The position numbers and the translations under genes are program-made. Positions 45,904 to 54,612 of a DNA stretch of 64,000 nt are shown here, piece after piece. The stretch's first letter is position 1. Every line of letters starts with the position of its first letter. The notes under the pieces are model-generated. The model worked only from the letters and a program-made list of their open reading frames with translations, searched no databases and was not told the DNA's origin. The DNA is from Robertkochia solimangrovi. Its GTDB lineage: Bacteria > Bacteroidota > Bacteroidia > Flavobacteriales > Flavobacteriaceae. Where the stretch lies: NCBI RefSeq assembly GCF_007279655.1, contig NZ_QKWN01000015.1, positions 1 through 64,000 on the forward strand, in the 5' to 3' direction.

Positions 45904-47315
45904 TAATATCCTGGGTTTTGTTCCATATTTGGGTTGGCGTTCATTTCGCTTAAAGGTATAGGAAGTATGAATTTTTCATTCGGATATATTGCATGGATTA
46001 CATTTTCGCCCTGGACGATTTCTACATCCATTTTATTCCGATTGAGATCGAATAGGCGCTGCCCCTCGAAGGCAAACTCTTTTCGTCTTTCATCCAAAAT
46101 TCTAATAAGAAGTGCTTCCCCGGTTTCTGTTACCTCAGCAGTTCCCGGCAAAGCTCTTTGGATAATCGTATTAACATCGGCTCGGGCTTCCTGTTCCTGA
46201 TCTGTCTTCGCATAGGCTTCCGCTCTAATGAGATATTGCTCGGCAAGTCTGAGTATGCGTACATTATCATCATGAGAGGTTCCTTGTGGAAATTTACCCA
46301 CGAACAATGCTTCTTCTTCAGCTCCGGTTTTAGATCCCGGAACCAGCGTACTCAATCTGATATCTCCCGATGCATAGCTATCAAAAAGGTCTGTTGTCGC
46401 CAAAGCATCGGCATAACCATCCGGGTCAAAATAATGTCCGAGTCCGTTGGTACCTGCATTGTCCGCTATTGTATTTACTATTTCAAAGATGGATTCTTCA
46501 TTGTATTCCGAAGCCCAGATCGCAGCATAATCTTCATACCCTATCAGATCAAAATTTCCGCCATCGATCACTTCAGTTGCATATGAAATCGCCATCGCAT
46601 AATCCTCCTTATACAAGGCAACTCTGGCTGCAAGAGCCTTTGCAGCACTCATTGAAAATCTGCCATCAGCCGTATTTGTACTCATATAGGATATCGCGAG
46701 TTGAAGATCACCTACGATCTGTTGATAAACTTCCGCTACGGAATTTCGTGCCGGACGGATCTCATCCTCATTCACCGTACTTATAACCGGGATTCCCGGA
46801 TGGCTTGCATCATCTGTATAATTAAAAGGTTGAGCAAACAATCTCACCAGATCGAAATGAGCCAGTGCACGAATAGCGTAGGCTTCTCCCACAAGTTGAT
46901 CGATCTGATTTTGTTGTGTGTCCGATATCGCTGTAAGCGACTCTCCCCCTGCGATCGCCCGGTTAGCATTAGCGACGACCACATACAATGCATTCCAGGT
47001 ACCTTCTGCATAGGCATCTTCATCACTGACCACAAAATTATTATAATCGAGATATCTTCCGGTGTTCCTCGAACTCAGATAAAGGTTATCTGCCATCAGT
47101 TCAGGGATCACATACATACTTCTTCCATAATAGTCATTATTTTGCAGGGTACTGTATACACCGTTCATCGCAGTTTGCAACGTTTTGAGATCTGTAATGG
47201 CATTCTCTGCTGCTACATTCTGCTCGGGATCAATATCCAAAAAGTCGTTGCTACATGAAGTAACACAAAGTAAAGTTATAAAACTTATGAATGGTATTCT
47301 TATATTTCTAATCAT
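45903..47315 (-). CDS. SusD/RagB-family lipoprotein (locus 2)
   Basis: The protein has 470 residues; the lipoprotein signal ends at VTSC. It has SusD-type features: NDFLDIDPEQNV after the Cys, LVGEAYAIRALAHFDLVRLFAQPF, the C-terminal ILDERRKEFAFEGQRLFDLNRNK and LPIPLSEMNANPNMEQNPGY. It would form the lid on the SusC protein upstream (12-bp gap). It is smaller than the locus 1 SusD (597 residues), as usual for RagB-like peptide-binding types. Confidence 0.95.
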   Translation of the reverse strand: MIRNIRIPFISFITLLCVTSCSNDFLDIDPEQNVAAENAITDLKTLQTAMNGVYSTLQNNDYYGRSMYVIPELMADNLYLSSRNTGRYLDYNNFVVSDEDAYAEGTWNALYVVVANANRAIAGGESLTAISDTQQNQIDQLVGEAYAIRALAHFDLVRLFAQPFNYTDDASHPGIPVISTVNEDEIRPARNSVAEVYQQIVGDLQLAISYMSTNTADGRFSMSAAKALAARVALYKEDYAMAISYATEVIDGGNFDLIGYEDYAAIWASEYNEESIFEIVNTIADNAGTNGLGHYFDPDGYADALATTDLFDSYASGDIRLSTLVPGSKTGAEEEALFVGKFPQGTSHDDNVRILRLAEQYLIRAEAYAKTDQEQEARADVNTIIQRALPGTAEVTETGEALLIRILDERRKEFAFEGQRLFDLNRNKMDVEIVQGENVIHAIYPNEKFILPIPLSEMNANPNMEQNPGY

Positions 47316-47327
47316 GATGTTCTGCTT

Positions 47328-50300
47328 TTAAAATGAAAAATCCAATCCGAGTAAAAATTGCTTTGATATCGGTATTCTTAAGTCAGACTGACCATTGATC
47401 CCTACTTCGGGATCGAGTTCGATATCTTTGTCCTTTACCCAGGTGAGCATATTTGTTCCCTTCAGATACAACCGGATATTGGAAAACCCGATCTTATCTA
47501 AAATTGGTTGTGGTAGCGTATAGGCCAGCGTTACATCACGTAATCGTAAATAAGTACCGTCGTATAAAAATCGGGTAGAATGTTGACTGGAAAGTCCGGA
47601 TTGGGTATTTCCATATACCATTTTCGGTACATCGGTTATATCACCGGGTTCCTGCCAACGGTTTTCATAGATGTTTCTGGTCATATTCCCACGGTCATTC
47701 AACTGGGCACTACCATCACTGTTCACATATCTTCCCCAGTAATCATATACTTTATTACCATAGTTCACATAAAGCATGAACGAGAGACTCAAACCTTTAT
47801 AATTAAAAGTATTGGTAAGTCCGGCATAAAATTCCGGCAGAGCACTTCCCTGTTTATATGGATTTGCCTCACTGTAATCATTCGTTGTTTCAGCTTCGGT
47901 TTCATCGGTATACCACAAAGCATCCCCGTTTTCCGGATCCACACCGGCATAACCCGGCATATAGAATGTATAGAAATCATCTCCGATCTCACGTATATAT
48001 TGATCTCCAATAATCGGCTCCTCATCTTTCAGCTTCGTGATCTCATTGCTATTAGTAGTAAAATTAACATCCGTGACCCAACTAAAACCTTCAGGGTTTT
48101 CAATGTTACGGGAACTCAAGGAGACCTCCCATCCTGAATTCTTCATTTCCCCGATATTCGACAGGTAACTGGTAATTCCATTGGTACCGGAGATCGGCAC
48201 TTCGAAAAGAAGATCGGTTGTTGTGCGGGTATAGTATTCAAACGTACCACTAAGACGATTGAAAATATTAAAATCGATTCCTACGTTGAACGGTTTATTC
48301 TTTTCCCAGGTTAATTGTGGATTTGATTGCTGATCGTAGATATATCCGGGTTCTCCGTCGTAGTCGGCTCCGGTGGAATAAAGTCCGCGTGAAGCAAAAT
48401 CACCTATCTCCTGATTTCCGTTAATCCCGTAGCTGGATCTGAATTTCAGCATTTTTACAAAATCCACATTCTCCATAAATGATTCTGAACTGATGTTCCA
48501 GGCAAACCCGACTGAACCGAAATTGGCATATCGTACATCGGAACCAAATCTCGACGAACCATCCCTTCTGGCGGTCACATTAAAGATATAGCGATTCATC
48601 AATGTATAATTTACATTGAAAAAGTATGATGCCAGTGATGATGCCGTCTTGAAACTCGAAGCCTCCCGGTAAACCGAGGCATTAGCCAGGCTAGTCAGTC
48701 CCGGTGCCCCATAATTACTGGCATAAGCAAAAACAGAACTCTGTTCGATTTTTTGTGCCTCCTGACCAAGAATAAAGTTCAAATGATGATCGTTATTGAT
48801 GTTCCAGTTATACTTGAGCAGGTTCGTAATGTTATAGTTAATAACCTTATTATTGTAAGCCTGACCTCGTCCACCGTCATTCCTTCCTGCTCCGAAATAA
48901 GGATTATCATATTGAAATTCATCTGCAAGATTAAAATCTAAGTTTCCTTTTGTTTCAAAACTCAGGTTCTCAGTAATAGTATACGTCAATCCGAGATTCC
49001 CTAGAATTCCATATAATTTCGTTTCCCGAATATTCTCATTCACCAACCCGACCGGATTATAGGTTAAAAGAATATCTGTGTTGTAACTACCGTCTTCATT
49101 GTATACCGGTTCCCATGGAACTTCTCTGTACATAGCTCTTACCGGGTTATTGGCATTACCGGCATCATCATTGGTATGTAAAACCTGGTGATTTGCCGCA
49201 AGTCCGATATCAATACGTAATTTGTCGGTTGCCTGGTGACTGAAATTCACCTTAGCGTTCATTTTTTTATAATCGATCCCAATGATCACCCCTTTCTGAT
49301 CGAAAAGTCCGAGTGATGAGTAAAAATTGGTCTTGTCACTTCCTCCACTGGCGCTGATGTTGTATTGCTTGTATTCACCTGTGCGTGTGATCACATCGGT
49401 CCAGTCTGTATCCACATTACGATCGATGCGGTTATAGATATAAGCTTCCGCTTCAGCCTGTGACTCCCCGTTATTGATGCGACTTTCGATCAGTAATTCT
49501 GAAAGTTCAGCGGTATTGAGCGGTTTATTTCTATCCGGGAGGATCATTTCACTCAGACCGTATTGCGTACTGGCTTCAAACCGGGTTTTTCCAGAGTTAC
49601 CTCGCTTTGTGGTGATCAGGATCACACCATTGGCACCTCTGGAACCATAGATCGCAGTAGCAGAAGCATCTTTCAAAACCGTGATATTGGCAATATCTTT
49701 CGGATTTATTCCAGCAATAGTATTCGAACTTGTAGCGATCTGAGAAATATTCCCGGATACAACCGGAATTCCATCCACAACATAGAGTGGTTCAGATCCT
49801 GCGTTTATAGAACCGATCCCTCTAATTCGGATATCGGGTGCAGCTCCGGGTTGTCCGCTTTGGGTAGACATTTGAACTCCGGAAACATTTCCTTGCAAGG
49901 CATCCTGAAAGGAAGCCAAAGGAGTTTCTTCTATTTTCTTTACATCTACATTCACTGCAGATCCCGTATAAGAAGATTTACTTTGTTTATCATACGCTAC
50001 AACGATCACTTCATCCAACTCATTGGTATCGGTTTGCATAGTTACATTCAACACCATACCTTCTGCATTCACGGTTCGGGTAATGCGTTGCATCCCGATA
50101 TAACTAAATACCAGTATGTCACCAGCGGTAGCAGCAATAGTAAAATTACCGTCAAAATCGGTTTGAGTACCCTCTGAAGTACCTTGTATCATAACATTTA
50201 CACCCGGTAAGGGTACTCCTTCTGAATCGAGAACCGTGCCGGTAACTGGACTCTGTATTCTTACATCGGTGATTACATCAATATTTTGCAGCGATTCACC

Positions 50301-50702
50301 GGATGAAAATGCCAGTCTTTCCCGCTCATCAGGAGAAAAAAGTACAATGTTCTTATTGATTATTTTAAATTGAAACGGTGTATTTTTCAGAACTGCATCC
50401 AAAACGTTCTGAATGCTTTCACTCGTTACAGATACTGAGATCAACGTTTGATCATCAACGAGCTTATTATTATAGAAAAAGGTGAAATCTGTTTGTTCTT
50501 CCAATGCGGTCAGAACCACTTTTAAGGGAGTATCTTTCTTATCTATATTGATAGTTTGTCCGTAAACTGCAACACTGGTCGCTGAAATTTTGGCTATGGT
50601 CAGCACCATTAATACGGAGTAGATCTTCATGATTCGCAAGGGTTTGAGTAAAGTACAATGCATACGTAATGCATGCCAGGCATGATTATGCTTTTTTTTC
50701 AT
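47328..50702 (-). CDS. SusC/RagA-family TonB-dependent transducer-transporter with STN domain (locus 2)
   Basis: The protein has 1124 residues. After a signal ending near AVYGQ, residues ~50-115 form a secretin/TonB N-terminal (STN) domain (DKKDTPLKVVLTALEEQTDFTFFYNN). A CNA_B domain (GTVLDSEGVPLPGVNVMIQG), the plug (IRGIGSINAGSEPLYVVDGIPV; VLKDASATAIYGSRGANGVI) and a barrel ending GLDFSF follow. The STN domain contacts the FecR anti-sigma factor, so ligand binding outside induces the operon through the adjacent FecR and sigma genes. The upstream hairpin at 50763-50785 separates it from fecR. Confidence 0.96.
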   Translation of the reverse strand: MKKKHNHAWHALRMHCTLLKPLRIMKIYSVLMVLTIAKISATSVAVYGQTINIDKKDTPLKVVLTALEEQTDFTFFYNNKLVDDQTLISVSVTSESIQNVLDAVLKNTPFQFKIINKNIVLFSPDERERLAFSSGESLQNIDVITDVRIQSPVTGTVLDSEGVPLPGVNVMIQGTSEGTQTDFDGNFTIAATAGDILVFSYIGMQRITRTVNAEGMVLNVTMQTDTNELDEVIVVAYDKQSKSSYTGSAVNVDVKKIEETPLASFQDALQGNVSGVQMSTQSGQPGAAPDIRIRGIGSINAGSEPLYVVDGIPVVSGNISQIATSSNTIAGINPKDIANITVLKDASATAIYGSRGANGVILITTKRGNSGKTRFEASTQYGLSEMILPDRNKPLNTAELSELLIESRINNGESQAEAEAYIYNRIDRNVDTDWTDVITRTGEYKQYNISASGGSDKTNFYSSLGLFDQKGVIIGIDYKKMNAKVNFSHQATDKLRIDIGLAANHQVLHTNDDAGNANNPVRAMYREVPWEPVYNEDGSYNTDILLTYNPVGLVNENIRETKLYGILGNLGLTYTITENLSFETKGNLDFNLADEFQYDNPYFGAGRNDGGRGQAYNNKVINYNITNLLKYNWNINNDHHLNFILGQEAQKIEQSSVFAYASNYGAPGLTSLANASVYREASSFKTASSLASYFFNVNYTLMNRYIFNVTARRDGSSRFGSDVRYANFGSVGFAWNISSESFMENVDFVKMLKFRSSYGINGNQEIGDFASRGLYSTGADYDGEPGYIYDQQSNPQLTWEKNKPFNVGIDFNIFNRLSGTFEYYTRTTTDLLFEVPISGTNGITSYLSNIGEMKNSGWEVSLSSRNIENPEGFSWVTDVNFTTNSNEITKLKDEEPIIGDQYIREIGDDFYTFYMPGYAGVDPENGDALWYTDETEAETTNDYSEANPYKQGSALPEFYAGLTNTFNYKGLSLSFMLYVNYGNKVYDYWGRYVNSDGSAQLNDRGNMTRNIYENRWQEPGDITDVPKMVYGNTQSGLSSQHSTRFLYDGTYLRLRDVTLAYTLPQPILDKIGFSNIRLYLKGTNMLTWVKDKDIELDPEVGINGQSDLRIPISKQFLLGLDFSF

Positions 50703-50762
50703 AATTTTAAACGGTTTTAGTTTGTAAATGGATTAATTTCAAACAACTGCTAAAGCTTTAAA

Positions 50763-50785
50763 AGGGGAGTGTGGCCGCACTCCTC
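50763..50785 (-). terminator. Intercistronic hairpin between fecR and susC (locus 2)
   Basis: The stem GGAGTG/CACTCC with flanking pairs is followed on the minus strand by a CCTTTTAAAG tract. It lies in the 93-bp gap between FecR and SusC and could partly terminate the sigma/fecR message. Confidence 0.55.
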
Positions 50786-50795
50786 TTTCTCTTTA

Positions 50796-51767
50796 TCAAT
50801 TGCTGATAGACAATGTGATCAGTTTTTGGCTTTCATTATATTCATATTTTATAGGTGATGAGGCTTCAAGTACTTCAAGAACCTCTTTAATGGTGTTTTC
50901 TCTTTTGAATTTTCCGGAAAGCGTATACGACTCGATTTCCTGATCTTCAATGTTGAACGCTACATCATACCAGCGTTCAATATCTTTTAGGACTACTTTT
51001 ATGGGCGTATTTTCAAAATCGAGCTCTCCTCTGCTCCAGGATGTTATAGGCCTGGTCTCAACGGTAGTTACAACCAGACTTTTGTGCTCCTTATGAAAGA
51101 TTGCTTTTTCATGAGGTTTAAGTGTTGCAACCGGGAGTGTGGTGTTATTTTCATAAACCTCAACCTTTCCTGAGACAAGCGTGGTCTCTACGGTTTCATC
51201 GGTATCATAAGACCGTACATTGAATTTTGTCCCCAAAACTTTGACATCAATTCCATTAAGAGTCTTCACTATAAAGGGTCTGTCCTTATTCTCTGTAACT
51301 GAAAAAAAGGCCTCCCCTTCTAAAAAAACAATTCGGTTTTGGGTATTGAAATCATCAGCTACGGTCAATTTACTCTCTGAATTTAAGATCACTGTAGTAC
51401 CATCAGGAAGTTCGACCTCCTTTTGCTGAGTGGTCTTTGCAATAAAGGCATCAGAATTTACAGGAGAGAAAATCGACTCGCTTCCGAAATACAGATAAGC
51501 TCCAGAAATTAATAATAGCAACAGTACAGCCGCAATGCGCAGGAAAGGAATACTTTTACGGGAAATTCGGGACTTGAATTTTCGGAATTCAAAACCGGAA
51601 TCTGATAGCTTTAAGTCAGAAAAAGAAGCGATATATTCCGCTTTTATTTTATGATAATAGATCTTATTCTCCGGAGTTTCATTTATCCAGTGAATGATCT
51701 CACGTTGGCGCTGATCGTCGCATTGATTACGAATAAATGATAACAGGTCTGCTTTGGTCATGATCAT
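50796..51767 (-). CDS. FecR-family anti-sigma factor (locus 2)
   Basis: The protein has 323 residues. The cytoplasmic N-terminus (~1-70) would bind the sigma factor. A single membrane span (FLRIAAVLLLLLISGAYLYF, ~75-94) is followed by the periplasmic FecR domain (KEVELPDGTTVILNSESKL; FLEGEAFFSV; IDVKVLGTKFNVRSY) and a C-terminal DUF4974 domain (LDFENTPIKVVLKDIERWYDV) that contacts the STN domain of SusC. It follows the sigma gene by 66 bp. It relays ligand binding to gene expression; the regulated SusCD pair is immediately downstream. Confidence 0.95.
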   Translation of the reverse strand: MIMTKADLLSFIRNQCDDQRQREIIHWINETPENKIYYHKIKAEYIASFSDLKLSDSGFEFRKFKSRISRKSIPFLRIAAVLLLLLISGAYLYFGSESIFSPVNSDAFIAKTTQQKEVELPDGTTVILNSESKLTVADDFNTQNRIVFLEGEAFFSVTENKDRPFIVKTLNGIDVKVLGTKFNVRSYDTDETVETTLVSGKVEVYENNTTLPVATLKPHEKAIFHKEHKSLVVTTVETRPITSWSRGELDFENTPIKVVLKDIERWYDVAFNIEDQEIESYTLSGKFKRENTIKEVLEVLEASSPIKYEYNESQKLITLSISN

Positions 51768-51833
51768 CCTTATTTGAAATAGAACGATCCTTAAGAAGTT
51801 TTCCCCTACGCAGTACTGAAATTTTTATGAAAT

Positions 51834-52412
51834 TCATAGAAACAAGGTCAGGTAATCCTGAAGTTCCTGACGTAAAAAGCGTAACGCTTTAGAAATTTGA
51901 TTTTCTACAGTTTTTGGTGAGATATTCATTTCGGCAGCGATCTCATGGTACTTTAAACCTTCAAATCTACTCTTGATAAAAACTTCACGACAAGCATCAG
52001 GCAATCGGTTGATAAGGGAATTAACTTTTTTGTTAAGCTCGCTTTCGATGAACATCTGACTCGGATCATCCTGTAAAGAAGCTACATTTAACTTCAGTCG
52101 TTCCTTTTGAATCTCATCTCTGTACCTTGTCTTTACCTTTAAATGTTTAAAATAATCCAGACATTCATTCCTGGTCATTTTAAATAAATAAGCGTTCAGG
52201 TTCATATCAACCTTTAAGTCGGTGCGTTTTTTCCAGAGCTTAAAGAAAACATTCTGAATAATCTCCCTTGCCTCTTCTGCATCCTCAAGGTATGACCATG
52301 CGTAATGATGAAGTTTATCGAAATATAACTGGAATAATGTTTCATAAGCCTTGTGATCTCCTTGCTTCAACTGGTTTATGAAAAAAGAATTGTTTATTCC
52401 GTTATCGTTCAA
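51834..52412 (-). CDS. ECF RNA polymerase sigma factor (locus 2)
   Basis: The protein has 192 residues from a TTG start at 52412; no in-frame ATG exists before region 2. Region 2 (YETLFQLYFDKLHHYAWSYL ... AREIIQNVFFKLWKKR) and region 4 (LPDACREVFIKSRFEGLKYHEIAAEMNISPKTVENQISKAL) are complete. It belongs to the Bacteroidota family of sigma factors paired with FecR and SusCD. It is divergent from a second sigma gene at 52735. It should direct transcription of its own SusCD operon. Confidence 0.93.
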   Translation of the reverse strand: MNDNGINNSFFINQLKQGDHKAYETLFQLYFDKLHHYAWSYLEDAEEAREIIQNVFFKLWKKRTDLKVDMNLNAYLFKMTRNECLDYFKHLKVKTRYRDEIQKERLKLNVASLQDDPSQMFIESELNKKVNSLINRLPDACREVFIKSRFEGLKYHEIAAEMNISPKTVENQISKALRFLRQELQDYLTLFL

Positions 52413-52710
52413 ATCCGGGGGCTTAAATAATTTTATTAGAAAAATTCAATTGTGAAAGGTAGCTAATTTATAAATTTACCGGAGAATTTCAGACGATTCC
52501 TATTCTTTTAACGTACAAGGGAAACAACTACAATTACCATTCGAAAAATTCGTATAATCGCAAAAGGTTGATCAGATCAGACGGGTAACGGTATTTCTCA
52601 GACAAGGAGAACAGCCCCCTATGAAATATACTTGTTATCTGATTTATTCATATATTCTATATTTACATCGTTAAACCAATTTCATCAACAGCACAGGCAA
52701 ACATAGAACC
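52413..52710. other. Shared divergent regulatory region between two ECF sigma genes
   Basis: This 298-bp AT-rich gap separates the two head-to-head sigma genes. On the plus strand TTG (52632-52634), a 23-bp spacer and TATATTTA (52658-52665) resemble the Bacteroidota promoter TTG-N(17-23)-TAnnTTTG. The minus-strand side has TACCTTTC, similar to the -7 box, but I find no TTG at proper distance. No open frame was found. Confidence 0.45.
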
Positions 52711-52734
52711 ATTGATGAAGCAACCTTTAAGGAA

Positions 52735-53229
52735 TTGTTTCAAACACTTTATCCGCGACTTATGGGATACAGCATGCGATTTGTCAAAGATGAATACATC
52801 GCGGAAGAAGTGGTTGGCGATGTAATGTTTAAGCTTTGGAATGAACGAACTCGATTTGAATCGATCAAAGATATCAAACCTTACCTCTACCAAATGGTTC
52901 GTAATGCCAGTATCGACCACATACGGAAAAACCAGAAAATCCACAGCCTGGATCCTGATTTCGATACAGGAGATTCAGAAGATTTCGATTTCGATTTTCT
53001 TGAAGAAGAAGTTCATTCAGTGCTCATACAGGCGTTGCAGAACCTACCCGAAAAATGTCGAAGAGTTTTTGAGCACAGTTGCCTGGAAGGAATGAAATAC
53101 AAAGAGATTGCTGAATTGATGGAAATCAGTGTGAATACGGTTAAATCACAACGTACAAGAGCTATTGAACTACTACAAAATCAACTGAGGAATCACCCAT
53201 TGATCGTATTGATTCTCGCTTTTTTATAA
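52735..53229 (+). CDS. ECF RNA polymerase sigma factor (locus 3)
   Basis: The protein has 164 residues from a TTG start at 52735, but region 2 begins right there (FQTLYPRLMGYSMRFV). The frame is open back to a stop at 52672. An ATT at 52711 would give the more normal N-terminus (M)DEATFKELFQTLYPR, while the nearest ATG (52762) lies inside region 2. So the true start is non-ATG. Region 2 (EYIAEEVVGDVMFKLWNER) and region 4 (LPEKCRRVFEHSCLEGMKYKEIAELMEISVNTVKSQRTRAI) are intact. It is the first gene of the plus-strand sigma/FecR/SusCD operon. Confidence 0.9.
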   Translation: MFQTLYPRLMGYSMRFVKDEYIAEEVVGDVMFKLWNERTRFESIKDIKPYLYQMVRNASIDHIRKNQKIHSLDPDFDTGDSEDFDFDFLEEEVHSVLIQALQNLPEKCRRVFEHSCLEGMKYKEIAELMEISVNTVKSQRTRAIELLQNQLRNHPLIVLILAFL

Positions 53230-53328
53230 TCTTTTCAATTTTTTTTCCACCCATTAGACCCTTTTTTAAGTGGTATAGATATAACACTTTTTTAAAGTCC
53301 GGTTAACGACCAGGAAAATTTCCTTACT

Positions 53329-54528
53329 ATGAACAATTTTCAGGAAGAAGAAAGAATAGCAGCACTGATACGTGCGTATATGGCAAAGAACATTTCTGAA
53401 GCCGAACAGAACGTCCTGAATGAATGGTTACGGGACCAGAATAACGCACGAAAGTTTATGACCATTACCAATCATGATAACTTGTTGCAAAAGGAAGAAT
53501 TCTATCGTAATCTCAATACGGAGCGGGCCTTTGAAAAATTACAGTTACGGATTGCGAATGATCAGAAAACGATACGTTATACTATAAGTCCCTGGATAAA
53601 ATACGCTGCTGTGATTACGCTGTTAATTGGAATATCAGGACTTTGGTTTTTTCTGAACACCTCAAAAACTGATAATCAGCTCGTGGTATTGCCTAAACCA
53701 GGAGAACAAAAGGCAGTTCTGATCTTAGGTAATGGCTCCCGTTTAACCCTCGATAAGAACAGTGATCAAATCATCCGAAAAGACAGTTCGGTGATCAATA
53801 CTAACAATATCCTGGTCTATAATACTCAGAATACAGAAGCACCTAATAATGAACTCAACACGCTTATTGTTCCTATTGGAGGAATGTATTCACTAACCCT
53901 TTCTGACGGAACGCGTGTTTGGATGAATTCCGAATCGGAACTCACCTATCCTGTAAAATTCAACGCTAATGAGCGAAGTGTGAGGTTAAAAGGTGAAGGT
54001 TACTTCGAAGTGACACACAATGCCGAAAAACCATTTCGGGTAATTACCGAATCTGGCAATATCACGGTTTTAGGAACCGAATTCAATGTTAGTGCTTACG
54101 AAGAAGACATCGAATTTGCCACCACGCTGATCAATGGAAAAGTAGCATTAGACCATCTTAAGGGGAGAATGCTCCAGGATTCAGCAACTGTGGTACTTGC
54201 TCCCGGAGAAAGAGCCGTTTTCAACCGTTCATTTGGTCAAAACATATCGATCAATACGGTCGATACAGAACTATACACGGCATGGAAAGATGGCAAGTTC
54301 TATTTCAAAAATGAAAACCTAAATACCATTCTGACGAAGGTGGCCCGATGGTATGACGTAACGGTGACATTTACAGACCCATCCTTGAAAAAAATCACCT
54401 TTACGGGAGCGGTATTAAAGGACCAACCCCTTGATTACTTAATGGAGCTAATCAGTCAATCATCTAACATTAACTATACAATCAACAAAAACCAACACCA
54501 TTATGAAGTGACCATTTTAAAAAAGTAA
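53329..54528 (+). CDS. FecR-family anti-sigma factor (locus 3)
   Basis: The protein has 399 residues. An ~85-residue cytoplasmic part precedes a membrane span (YAAVITLLIGISGLWFFL), a Lys/Gly-rich linker, the periplasmic FecR domain (GGMYSLTLSDGTRVWMNSESELTYPVKF; VRLKGEGYFEVTHNAEKPFRV; TVLGTEFNVSAY) and the C-terminal DUF4974 (FYFKNENLNTILTKVARWYDV). It is longer than the locus 2 FecR because of an extra ~70 residues before the FecR repeat (PKPGEQKAVLILGNGSRLTL), a common variant. It controls the sigma factor encoded 100 bp upstream. Confidence 0.95.
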   Translation: MNNFQEEERIAALIRAYMAKNISEAEQNVLNEWLRDQNNARKFMTITNHDNLLQKEEFYRNLNTERAFEKLQLRIANDQKTIRYTISPWIKYAAVITLLIGISGLWFFLNTSKTDNQLVVLPKPGEQKAVLILGNGSRLTLDKNSDQIIRKDSSVINTNNILVYNTQNTEAPNNELNTLIVPIGGMYSLTLSDGTRVWMNSESELTYPVKFNANERSVRLKGEGYFEVTHNAEKPFRVITESGNITVLGTEFNVSAYEEDIEFATTLINGKVALDHLKGRMLQDSATVVLAPGERAVFNRSFGQNISINTVDTELYTAWKDGKFYFKNENLNTILTKVARWYDVTVTFTDPSLKKITFTGAVLKDQPLDYLMELISQSSNINYTINKNQHHYEVTILKK

Positions 54529-54556
54529 ACCGGAAAATGCTGCAACACTTTCCGGT
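54529..54556 (+). terminator. Intercistronic hairpin between fecR and susC (locus 3)
   Basis: ACCGGAAA (54529-54536) pairs perfectly with TTTCCGGT (54549-54556) across a 12-nt loop, starting at the base after the FecR stop. No T-run follows, so it may tune or stabilise the message instead of ending it. Confidence 0.5.
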
Positions 54557-54612
54557 CGATGTTCAGTTGTCGAATTAAAGCGAATTAATTAACAAACCCA
54601 ACACCTAAAAGT

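Noticed and set aside
46158-47258. Overlapping long open frames on the strand opposite the locus 2 SusD gene
   Set aside because: They are antisense to a clear SusD gene, have unnatural Ile/His/Cys-rich composition and no motif, so they are shadows.
49563-50177. 204-codon open frame opposite the SusC gene of locus 2
   Set aside because: Antisense to the conserved plug and CNA_B coding sequence; composition is not protein-like.
50796-54528. FecR/sigma pairs as iron-siderophore uptake systems
   Set aside because: Each is followed by SusC and SusD genes, not by siderophore receptors or iron genes, so nutrient uptake of the SusCD type fits better.
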